DNA of 18,756 nt from Chrysochromulina tobinii (GCA_001275005.1 JWZX01000738.1:1-18756), one strand, 5' to 3'. Counted from the stretch's first letter, positions 8,832 to 17,196 are shown. Notes: generated by a model from the sequence alone, not told the origin. Translations and numbers: made by a program.

Positions 8832-11354
8832 ATGCCCCAACCCAATCTTCTGAAGTATAAGCAAAGAAAAATGGAGCAGGAACTGCTCGCACGCGTGCTA
8901 CTTGCGCAAGATGACACTATGAGCGGATACGCCACGGCTCTGCGCGAGATACGCGCCGGCCACAAGCAGACGTGTTGGATCTGGTGGATATGGCCCACAC
9001 TGGCAGGTGTGCGCGAGACCAGCAAACCAGAGTTTTACGTGCCGGACGCAGAGGCTGCCTTGAAGTGGATTCGACATCCGAAGCTTGGCCCTCGCTTTGT
9101 CGATATCACGCGCCAAGCGGTGGACCACCTTGACGCTGGCGTGAGTCCATTACGGCTGTTCGGCTGGCAAGCCGACGTGGATAAGTTTCACGAGAGCGTG
9201 ACACTCTTCGGTGAGGTTACCAGGTGCAGCTACCCCGATCAAATTCGGCTTGAAGTTGTGTCGCTGTGTAATCGTGCGCTGAAGGCGCTGCAGCTACCAC
9301 CCCACCAGAAGACGCTCGAGGTGCTGCAACGGACGGGCGAGTCCTTCAGGCCGCAGCTCGACCCCCACTCGTTCGATCGCTCCATGTCGAATTCTCAATT
9401 GGCGTCAACACCTCCTCCTACCGAGTTGGCCGTCTTCCTCGCCGAGCTCGGCCTCGCCGCGCACACGGCGGTGATGCGCGCCGAAGGTTTCGATAGCATT
9501 GCCGCCCTCGGCACGATGGACAGTGACGATGCCACCGAGATGCGCTCGGCGCTCGCCGCCCGCGGGGTGCCTGGAGTCGACGTCGACCGCATTCTCGGCG
9601 CGGCAGTAGCCTGGGTGCACACCCCCCAAGCCGAGAATGTGCCGAGAATGCGCCCGGTGCTCCAAGCGGCCGGCAGCGGAGCCGTGACTGGAACGCCTGT
9701 GCAGCCGCAGCCACCGCCCATGTCCCAGGCCGCCTCCGTGATAGCTGTGGCGAGGGTCGCGGACGATTCTCGTCTCCTCTCGCAGCAGCCTCACCCGACA
9801 CGTGGCGCTGGTGGTGCGCCGGCTCTAGAGGTTGCAGCGGCCTTCGACGGTAGCACGCGTGCTGCAGGTGAGGCGAGTGGCGGAGGAGGTTCAATGAGGT
9901 CCCACACAGGGCCCCCTGCACAGGCATTCCAGCCACCGCAGGCGCAGGTCGCGGCCGCCAGGACCCCCGCCACGGTACCAAGGTTCGCGACGACCACAGT
10001 TCGACTGTGGGATAACGACGCGGACGTGGCCCAGCAGGCTGACAATTGCCTGCGGAGGATGAACGAGGCCACACTGGCGGATCCGGCAACGGCCGAGAGC
10101 CTCAAGCCTCTGTGCACCGTGGACGCACCCGTCCGAGATGGTGAGGCGATTCGTGGCTGGTCGTGCGTACGGATGGCGAGTGTGGCGCTGCCCGTGCCCT
10201 TAGCGCCACGCCTCCTCGCGCTCGATGTAGAGATGATAGAGAGGCGTGCCGACGGCGTGCGGCTGCCGGTGAGCGCCGCCCTCATCTGCTACGACCTTTC
10301 GCCACGGCAGCCGCAGCGCGTGCTCTTTTCTGGCCTTGTGGACCCGTCGGACTTTGATCGCGAGTGGCTGAGCGGCCCCATGGCTTACGACTACAAGGAG
10401 CGCTGGGTCGGACTCGACTACATGGCGCTGCGTGCGGCGCGTGAGCGCGGCGAGATGACGCCGGTGCGCGACCTCCAGCGCCTCGTACAAAAGCACATGC
10501 ACAGCGCCACCTATCTCGTCGGCCACTCCCTCAGTGGTGACCTCAAGGTGCTTCGCTTACACGGCCCCGAGCTTGAAGCGCGCGTCGTCGATACGCAAGC
10601 GCTGTACCCGCTGCCAGCGGGAGTCGGCCACGCGCGTCTCAAGGCCCTTGTGGAGGACATGCTACCGGCCGAGGCGTGGCGGCACTTCCAGGCGGTAGGC
10701 GCGGCGCACCCACCTGATCAGGACGCCAATGCGGCACTCGAGCTCGTGACGCGTGAGCTCGAGCTTCTCCTCGAGCAGCCTCAGCGCCGTATCGGCATGT
10801 GGAGCAACAGCGACGGTAGCGGCGGCAATCGCGGTGGCTGCTCGAAGCGTCCAATAACGGCCAACGATTCGCGGGCGATTCGAACGTTGCTAGTGGCCGA
10901 GTCAGACGTCGGACGTCTGATTGGGAAAAAGGGCTCAAAGATCGAGCAGCTTCGCGCCGACAGCGGTGCGCAACTCGAGCTTCTCTCACAAGCCGAGAGC
11001 CACACGCGGGGCGGGAGCACAGACGATACAAAACGAGTGCTGCGCATCGAGGCGCCTGACTGGGCCACGCTTGACCGTGCGTGTGCGCTCATCCATGCGT
11101 CGGTGCTGGTGCCTCCCGTTGTTGCCGGCATGGAGCATCTGACTCAGACCCCAGCCGACGACGTTGCCGCGGTGGTCCAGGGTTCGGCGCGGTATGAGGA
11201 GGATCGCGTGAGCACATCGGTGCGATCCTGTGGCCCCTCCCGAGCGAAGACGCTGTAGCTCCGGCTCAGGTCAGTGGCCCCGATGAGCATGGGCGGCATG
11301 GGCGCACCGATGGGCGGTGCTGCGCCGATGGGCGGTTTTCCGATGGGCAAGTAA
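8832..11354 (+). CDS. SAM / DEDDh 3'-5' exonuclease (REXO/ISG20-like) / KH-domain protein
   Basis: Two proposed exons, 8832-11191 and 11270-11354, give 814 residues. Domains: SAM about 198-261; exonuclease about 459-650 with ALDVEM (D465, E467), LVGHSLSGDL (D570), VVDTQALYP, and HPPDQD (H626, D631); KH with the GKKG loop at 698-701 (LIGKKGSKIEQLR). The exonuclease motifs and their spacing match the REXO/ISG20 branch of DEDDh RNases, which trim RNA 3' ends. The KH domain should bind single-stranded RNA. Intron 11192-11269 (CG|GTATGAG, CTCAG|GTC) is phase 2 and adds a Met/Gly-rich tail (MGGMGAPMGG); unspliced, translation would stop at 11258. The N-terminal 200 residues and a Pro/Ala/Gln-rich stretch before the nuclease match nothing I recognise. 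An in-frame ATG at 8703 would add 43 residues. Confidence 0.82.
9423..9614 (+). other. SAM domain of the exonuclease protein
   Basis: 64 residues beginning ELAVFLAELGL, with HTAVMRAEGFDSI, MDSDDATEM and ARGVPGVD, end in a final helix. The core resembles the SAM domain of the divergent gene: AxMRxxGFxS, then D-rich...EM, then GxP. Confidence 0.75.
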
Positions 11355-12026
11355 GCGCGCACGCAAACGGATCTTTGCTTTACGGTCCGTGGCAAATGAA
11401 GTGCCGGCCACTAATACTGCACAGTTTCTCGGTCATGGGCGCTCATGCAACTACCGTACGCTACACGCAGTTTTCTCGGGGGGGTCGGTCCCGGTCCTGC
11501 ATTGTGATTGTCACCTCAGAGGGCCGGCGGGCGTCAGCCACTGTGTTGAAACACCATAGGGTAACTACCTGTGTAGTGAAACCCTCCCCCTAGGTCAAAA
11601 TCTTGCGCCGGGCAGCGGTACGGTACGCAATGATAGAGCGAACACTCGACAGGTACCTACACACAGTTTTAACGCTCGCTTCACGAGTGCGGATCGCGCA
11701 AAACCCCGAGCGAGCCCTGGCAGGAAATCAGTTTCGTCGCGGTCCCCCGAAGCGCTCACCTCACCGGCATACTCAACGGACCGGACGGGACGGCTCCGCA
11801 CCCCTCGGTCAACACAAGAATCACAAGTACGAAGTAGAAGTACTGCTCGCTCTCTCGTGTCACTCCATTATGCTAGTGAGGTTAATGGGAGAGACAAATG
11901 CACAGCGTTCTGCACCCGCTGGCGCGGCGGCCATTGGTAGTCATCGGGTACGCCCGCCATGTCGCCCTTTGCGCCGCCACGGCATCGAGCAACAGGTCGC
12001 CGCGGCGCAGCCCAACGGCCACCAGG
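11355..12026. other. Convergent intergenic region
   Basis: 672 nt between the stops of the exonuclease gene (+) and the SAP30BP-like gene (-). It should hold both 3' UTRs. The base just after AAG of the final exonuclease codons could also be read as a donor (CAA|GTAAGC), so a further 3' exon cannot be excluded, but no coding stretch stands out. No RNA gene or mobile element seen. Confidence 0.5.
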
Positions 12027-12908
12027 CTATGGGGCACGGGCGACCGTCTCGCCATCCACTTCGTCTAGACTTGGTTTTGCCTTCTTGTCGCCCCCGCCCG
12101 TGTCCCACTTGGATTTTCGCTTCACGACGGACGCGTCGGTCGCCGCGGCTGGCGGCGCTGCCGTAGAGGTGCCGATGCCGGCGGCGCCGCTCGGCGCCGC
12201 CCTTGGCTGCTGCTGATGCTGCTGCTCGAGGAGGCCCGAGGAGTGAAATTGCACACGCTCGCCCGGCTTGCGGCTCTGTCGCTCCTCGTACTCGCGCCGC
12301 GCGCGCTCGAGTTCCTCATAGAACTCGTGGGGCTCCACGGCCGTCGGGTCGTAAATCTCGCTCGGGTAGTTGCTGCCATTCTCAACAACGTCCATGAACG
12401 CGACCAACTTCTCGAGCAGGTCGGGGTTGCGAAAGCGCTTGGAATTGCGAATGTAGTCATTGACGCGATTGCCCTCCGTGGAGGACTTCACAAAGCCAAG
12501 AAACTTGGCCATGACCTTTGGGTTGCACTCGCCGGGCGGCGAGGGCGGCACCTGGAAGGACGGACGCACGTCCTCCTTTGGCGCAGGAGCGTCGGGCGTG
12601 CTGGAGGTGGTGCCATCGGCGTCCGAGGCGACGGCGAGCTTGGCGCTGCGCTTCACGATGGACACCTGAACGCTGCCCAGCCGCCGCGTGCCGCTCTTGA
12701 CGATGTCATCGTCGTCCAAAGAGACGCCCAGGTCCCTCGCAGGCATGGGCGGTTTGTCACCATTGCGGTAATCTACAATGGAGAGTAGGCCCGACGCGGG
12801 CGCCGGTGCGGCCGCGTTGCTGGTGCCGGCGGACGCCGGGGCCTCGTCGCCCGCGCTCTCCATCGGCTCGGGTGTCTCGGAGTACGCGACGAGGGACATG
12901 GCGTTCAC
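12027..12908 (-). CDS. SAP30BP: SAP30BP/HCNGP family splicing-associated protein
   Basis: 293 residues in a single exon, close to the roughly 308 of human SAP30BP. Family marks: the N-terminal MSLVAYSET, a Pro-rich lead-in with PSPPGECNPKVMAKFLGF, the signature NDYIRNSKRFRNPDLLEKLV, then NYPSEIYDPT and an EFYEELERARREYEE helix, and a KRKSKWDTG tail. The protein is nuclear; human SAP30BP acts with RBM17 in splicing of short introns and also binds the SAP30 corepressor subunit. The start at 12908 is three codons before a second ATG (12899) that matches the usual MSLVAYS start, so either could be used. Gln/His and Ala-rich stretches near the C-terminus are low complexity. It is divergent from the gene at 13042. 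Confidence 0.9.
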   Translation of the reverse strand: MNAMSLVAYSETPEPMESAGDEAPASAGTSNAAAPAPASGLLSIVDYRNGDKPPMPARDLGVSLDDDDIVKSGTRRLGSVQVSIVKRSAKLAVASDADGTTSSTPDAPAPKEDVRPSFQVPPSPPGECNPKVMAKFLGFVKSSTEGNRVNDYIRNSKRFRNPDLLEKLVAFMDVVENGSNYPSEIYDPTAVEPHEFYEELERARREYEERQSRKPGERVQFHSSGLLEQQHQQQPRAAPSGAAGIGTSTAAPPAAATDASVVKRKSKWDTGGGDKKAKPSLDEVDGETVARAP

Positions 12909-13041
12909 AGCTGCTTCACAGTGGAGAGAATTTTCAGACTAACTTCGGCGCGGCAAAAGAATAGGAATTCACGACACCACGGGACCTGTCGTCTTGCCGT
13001 GATGGCAATTTAATTAACGCGAAGGTGAACGTGAGGAATTC
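12909..13041. promoter_or_regulatory. Shared divergent promoter region
   Basis: 133 nt between the SAP30BP-like gene and the gene at 13042. It contains TTAATTAA at 13010-13017, 25 nt before the plus-strand ATG; the same palindrome lies in the other divergent promoter. Confidence 0.4.
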
Positions 13042-13890
13042 ATGTCCGAAGTCACTCTCGACTTCATCGCTCTCCTCCGCCGACTCGTCGCGGACGTGCC
13101 GTCTCGCGGCGCCACCCTCAACGCGGCGTTGCAGCAACTCGCCTCCCAGGAGCTGCGTGACCTCGAGCCGGACGCGTCGCTGCTCGAGGCGCTGCTCTCC
13201 GTTCCCACCACCGCATGGGACTCCTTCTCTGCCGACGACTTGTACAAGTGGCACACGTTGCTGACGGGTGTGCTGCAGATCCCCGAGGTCGTCAGCGCCG
13301 CACCTGCGGCCGCCGCGTACGCCACCGACGCGCTCATCGACGGCGCCTTCGCGCGAGCTGCCCTGCCGCCCGCCGAGGAGACAGCTCAGGCGATGACTCC
13401 AGGCAGCTCGCTGCCTGGCTGCGTGAGCATGGTGAGCACGGGCGCTTCGAGCGCGAGCACGCGCACCGCGGCCCGGGTGGGAGGCCCGGGAGGCGGCGCC
13501 GCCGCCGGGAGTGCGCGTGCGCGACCGGCTGGGCCACGCGGCCGACCGTCAGCCCCCATCAGTGATGCGACACCACAGGCGAAGCAGGCGGCCGAGCTTG
13601 GGGCGGTGCGTGCGCTGCTGCACTGGCTGTACCGGAGCGGCGACGTGGTCGTAAAGTTCGCGGATGTTGACGATTTTTTCTCCGTGGCAACCACTAGTCA
13701 GTTCACTAGTCCCCCAGTTGGCCCTCTCGAACTCAAGTCGGCGTCGGCCTTCGTGCTTGGCCGCAACTTCCTTGTACCATTCGACGTGATTCTCACTGAC
13801 CCGCTCGCACGAGTCGAGAGGGACCTTGGCGCGGTCTCTGCGAAGCTTGAAGAGCTCATAGCCATGCAAGCACCTAAAACAGATGCTTAA
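13042..13890 (+). CDS. Unrecognised protein, 282 aa
   Basis: A single exon from ATG to TAA. Residues 1-105 are mostly helical with regular Leu spacing (LDFIALLRRLVADV, LNAALQQLASQEL, LYKWHTLLTGVL). Residues about 110-175 are Ser/Gly/Ala/Arg-rich and probably disordered. Residues about 180-282 form a second folded-looking part (GAVRALLHWLYRSGDVVVKF, FVLGRNFLVPFDVILTDPL) ending in a short helix. No signal peptide, membrane segment or catalytic motif is seen. It shares a promoter region with the SAP30BP-like gene, which hints at co-expression only. I do not recognise the family. Confidence 0.65.
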   Translation: MSEVTLDFIALLRRLVADVPSRGATLNAALQQLASQELRDLEPDASLLEALLSVPTTAWDSFSADDLYKWHTLLTGVLQIPEVVSAAPAAAAYATDALIDGAFARAALPPAEETAQAMTPGSSLPGCVSMVSTGASSASTRTAARVGGPGGGAAAGSARARPAGPRGRPSAPISDATPQAKQAAELGAVRALLHWLYRSGDVVVKFADVDDFFSVATTSQFTSPPVGPLELKSASAFVLGRNFLVPFDVILTDPLARVERDLGAVSAKLEELIAMQAPKTDA

Positions 13891-14090
13891 TTGCATGAGG
13901 AGCCTCTCAAGGAGCTCGCGACGACGCTATCGCTGCCAGTCCCGTGCAGCTAATACGGGACCATTTTCTTCTCGCGCGAACAGTGCCGTGTGTACCCGCG
14001 CACAGCGTCATGTTCCGTGACGTGAACTTTGACACAACTCGTGGGTTTACCGTAATCCAGTATTCACAGTGCAGGCCGCCGACTTTTTTA

Positions 14091-16218
14091 ATGGGCTGCG
14101 CCCAGGCGCGTCTCAAAACCAAGGTCGACGTGCGCGACCTGGAGTCGATTGTGCGCACGGGCGACCTCATTCTCTTCTCGTCCAAGCACGCTGCAGCGCA
14201 GGTGACCAAGTGCTTCACGGCGTCGACTTGGGATCACTGCGGCATGGTGGTCAAGTTCTCGTCGCGGCATGTCTTCATCCTCGAGTACGCAGGCGGTGTC
14301 TTCCTCTACCCGCTCTTTACACGGCTCTACACGTACTACGCCATCCAGGGCCGGGAGATCGTGCTGCGGAGGCTGCTACCCGGGCAGGACCGCGTCGAGA
14401 TGCAGAGGCGCGTCGAATCCTTCGTGCGCGGAGTGCTTGGGCAGAAGCCGCCGTCGATCGAGGAGATCCTCCTCGCCGTCCTGAAGCAAGAGGGCGTGGT
14501 CTCCTCGTTCCTCGCACGCCTCGCGGGCACCAACGAAAAGGAGCACGTGGACAACCTCGAGACCCTCTTCTGCTCAAAGCTGATCGCGTGCGTGTACAAG
14601 GAGGTTGGCATCCTAGGTAAGCACCGCAAGTCGTCGGACTTTCTGCCCAAGCACTTTGCGGAGGAGTACGACGAGTACCTCGACCTGCAGGCGGGCGCGC
14701 TGCTCGGCCCCGGGCTGCCCATCAATTTCATGAGCGTCGCAGAGGAGGTTGAGAACATCCGTCAGCGGATAGTCGAAGAGGAGCGTAAGAAGCCCGAGGC
14801 GATCGTGCGGGCCGTGTCGCAGTTCTACGTGGCGGCGCGCTCGGGCGTCGGAGGGCTCGGCGACGAGATCTCGCGCTCATTCCGCAATCTCGAGCGCGGC
14901 TTGCATGGCTGGTCCGAGGCAGCCCTGATTGCCTATGATTGCCTATGATTGCCTAGGATTGCTTAGGATTGCTTAGGATTGCTTATGATTGCTTATGATT
15001 GCCTACCTATAATTGCATGGCTGGTGTGAGGCAGCCCTGATTGCCTATGATTGCCATTCGCCCTGAGAACCCTGAGCCCGGAGTGCCAGTAGCCCTGATT
15101 GCCACTCATGACGGATGGCCTCTGATGGCCACTGATGAGCGCTGATTGCCACTCATGACGGATGGCCTCTGATGGCCACTGATGAGCGCTGATTGCCACT
15201 CATGACGGATGGCCACTCATGACGGATGGCCGCTGACGAGCGCTGATTGCCCCTCTCATCAGGTCCGAAGCGGCCGAGCTCGCACTTTCACGCACCTCGA
15301 GCTTCGCCAAGTTCGAGCAGCCCTTGATGGCAGAGGCTCCCGAAGCAGAGGCTCCCACAAGTGGGCGCCGTCGTGGGCGCGCCATCGCCCCGAACGGCAC
15401 CGCACAGGACGACAGCGCCCACGACGGCGCTGATGCTCACGACGGCGCTCCGACTCACGACGACGCCCACGACGGCGCGACAGCTCACGACGGCGCCCAC
15501 GACGGGTCGAGTCCACCCCTCCGCGGTGAGGAAGCCGCCGAGCTAGCTGAAGCGCGAGCGGCCGCCATGGACGACTCTCAGGCGAGGGAGCGCTTCGCCC
15601 GAGCCCAATCGCAGAGTCAGCGCGGCGCACATGCTGCACAAGGGTCAAGTCGGTACGATCGGCCGCCCGAGCGCCTGCCCAACGATGAGACACAGTTGGC
15701 CAACAATGGTGGTTACAACGCGTCTCAAGTGGCAGTGGCGCTCGATGACGACGTGGCGGCAGCGCGTGCGAACGGAGCGTTGACGCCGCTGCGGCGCAAC
15801 AGCAGCAGCGTGGCCTTCGATCTGTCGCGCGTCGGCAGCAGCGGAGGGCTGCGCTTGCAAGGGGGAGCTCTCGTCGACGAGGTGAAGGATGTGTCGCCGT
15901 GGTTCCACTCCCTCCTAATTGCCTCCGGATTGCCTCCTAATTGCCTCCGGATTGCCTCCTAATTGCCTCCGGATTGCCTCCTAATTGCCTCCGGATTGCC
16001 TCCTAATTGCCTCCGGATTGCCTCCGGATTGCCTCCTAATTGCCTCCGGATTGCCTCCTAATTGCCTCCGGATTGCCTCCTAATTGCCTCCGGATTGCCT
16101 CCGAATTGCCTCCTAATTGCCTCCTAATTGCCTCCAGGTGGAGAATGTGTCGGATGGCGGCGTGTACGCTCCAAGCGCCCTCAACGGCTACAGCCCGCCT
16201 TCGGCTCCACCTTCGGTT

Positions 16219-16249
<31 letters not shown>

Positions 16250-16293
16250 ACCAGGAGGTACCGAGGAAGAGCCTGCTGAGTGCCTTCCAATGA
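14091..16293 (+). CDS. Acylated NlpC/P60-YiiX-like thiol hydrolase with disordered tail (3 exons)
   Basis: Exons 14091-14911, 15263-15881 and 16138-16293 give 531 residues; junction phases are 2 and 0. The start MGCAQARLKTK offers an N-myristoylation glycine and a palmitoylation cysteine, so membrane anchoring is likely; an in-frame ATG at 13944 would bury this signal. The catalytic core resembles circularly permuted NlpC/P60 (YiiX-like) enzymes: VRTGDLILFSS, WDHCGMVV (His49), ILEYAGG (Glu65) and FCSKLIACVYKEVGIL (Cys161). Such proteins act as cysteine peptidases, amidases or acyltransferases; the substrate is unknown. Exon 2 adds a disordered tail with AHDGA repeats, and exon 3 adds VENVSDGG, an alanine run of about ten, and the stop TGA. 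Confidence 0.8.
14927..15006 (+). repeat. 10-bp tandem array, 8 copies
   Basis: Units GATTGCCTAT, GATTGCCTAG, GATTGCTTAG and GATTGCTTAT, directly abutting with no spacers, inside intron 1. Confidence 0.95.
15013..15055 (+). repeat. Duplicate of the exon 1/intron 1 junction
   Basis: 43 bp matching 14901-14943 with two mismatches, both in the donor (GTCCGAG becomes GTGTGAG). The copy carries a second potential 5' splice site at 15024-15025 that is nearer consensus than the one inferred as used. Confidence 0.85.
15097..15261 (+). repeat. 47-bp tandem array with truncated last unit
   Basis: Units start at 15097, 15144 and 15191 (the third is altered), each beginning GATTGCCACTCATGACGG. A partial unit at 15244 (GATTGCCCCTCTCATCAG) supplies the 3' splice site. 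Confidence 0.9.
15408..15512 (+). repeat. Coding repeat: Ala-His-Asp-Gly units
   Basis: Exon 2 repeats CACGACGGCGC-like units that encode AHDGA, DAHDGA and THDDA. The product is acidic and histidine-rich, probably disordered and possibly metal-binding. Confidence 0.75.
15882..16137 (+). other. Intron 2 of the thiol-hydrolase gene (minisatellite)
   Basis: 256 nt, phase 0. Donor GAG|GTGAAG, acceptor CCTCCAG|GTGGAG. The first 15 intron bases match the first 15 bases of exon 3 at 13 positions. Confidence 0.75.
15918..16137 (+). repeat. 11-bp minisatellite, 20 copies in register
   Basis: The unit is ATTGCCTCC followed by GG or TA, mostly alternating to give a 22-bp higher-order period. Unit 17 ends GA. 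The twentieth and last ends AG and forms the 3' splice site. No AG dinucleotide occurs earlier in the array. Confidence 0.97.
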
Positions 16294-17196
16294 GCGACTA
16301 CGGTGTGCATCTGAGCGAGTACGGTTTGCATCTGCATGTGACAAGAAGCGGACTTGAGGTAACATCGACGAGGGTACAGTTCTCGGCCCCCCCGGCGTAC
16401 CGCCGCCCTGGAAGCGGAACGCGAACCCGGGAGCCTAGGGTAAGGTCACGGGCGAGCGGTGTGGGTGGCCCGGGGTGGTCGCGCCCCTTGGCGTCCGGTG
16501 TGGGTGGCCCGAGGCTCCCCCGGCCCGTCGGCGGAGCGCCGCGATCTACTACGCTACTACCGGTACCAACTGAGGCCTTACGAGGCCCGCCCACGGCGTG
16601 CGGCTGCGGGCGGTCCGGTCACGTGTGGAGACACCGGGTTCAACGGTACATTCTACATACGCATACGGCGATACGGGCGATAACCGGCGCGCGAACGTAC
16701 CCGGGGTTACCGCGACGTCCGCGTGGGCCCACTGGCGTGGTTGGTCCGAGGTAATACGCGATAGTCCGAGGACCAGGACGGATCATGTCGGGGCGCAGCG
16801 CGGAGCGGGGAGCGCGCCCGGGGTCGTCCCCCGCCGCCGCCCGCGCCCGGGGACGGTACGCGTTCATACGCGCGGAGTCCGCGGACCGCCGGACGCGATT
16901 AATACACGACAGATTACACAATACACATGAGATTACAGCGTGGGTACGCGCGGTGATCTAATCGAATAATCAGCTTGGTCTCAGCTACTTTGAACTCGAA
17001 ACGGTCAGTACACGTGCTAACTCGTAACTGCACCCTGCTCGCTGCTGGGGCCGGGCTCTGCTAAATCGCCGCGACGTTCGAGCCACCTTAACTCGTAGAA
17101 CTCCTCATAACTGCTGCCAGCTGCAGCAGCTGCTGCTGCTGCGCGTCTGCGAGGGGAATCACATCAGCTGTGAATGCTCTCACGTAAGCAGCGCTC
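16294..17196. other. GC- and CpG-rich gap, no supported gene
   Basis: 903 nt between a stop on each strand (convergent genes). About 16400-16900 is visibly richer in G, C and CpG than the genes around it, with runs such as CCCCCGCCGCCGCCCGCG. It contains the direct repeat at 16457-16511 and a 6-bp inverted repeat (TGGTCC at 16742, GGACCA at 16770). Open frames here look random. After 16900 the composition relaxes, with a CAG/CTG-rich patch near 17116-17142. No RNA gene was identified. Confidence 0.5.
16457..16511 (+). repeat. 16-bp direct repeat
   Basis: CGGTGTGGGTGGCCCG occurs at 16457-16472 and exactly again at 16496-16511. Confidence 0.85.

Larger units (their letters stand above)
14912..15262 (+). 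other. Intron 1 of the thiol-hydrolase gene (repeat-built)
   Basis: 351 nt, phase 2. Donor GGCTG|GTCCGAG (weak), acceptor CTCTCATCAG|GTCC. Joining restores Trp (TG+G) then SEAAELALS. It is almost wholly tandem repeats. Its first 13 bases match the first 13 of the next exon at 11 positions. Confidence 0.72.

Noticed and set aside
11603-12166. Plus-strand open frame of 187 codons
   Set aside because: It runs antisense into the end of the SAP30BP-like gene and its translation is His/Arg-biased without motifs.
14336-14758. Minus-strand open frame of 140 codons within the thiol-hydrolase exon
   Set aside because: Ser/Arg-rich shadow of the plus-strand exon, which carries clear catalytic motifs.
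14927-16137. CRISPR-like repeat arrays
   Set aside because: The units abut with no spacers, lie inside introns of a eukaryotic gene, and no cas genes are present.
16415-16445. tRNA-like T-arm on the minus strand (GGGTTCGCGTTCCG)
   Set aside because: No matching acceptor stem, D-arm or anticodon arm can be laid out around it.
16128-16754. Plus-strand open frame of 208 codons over exon 3 and beyond
   Set aside because: It is the wrong frame of exon 3; the frame set by the phase-0 junction stops at 16291-16293.
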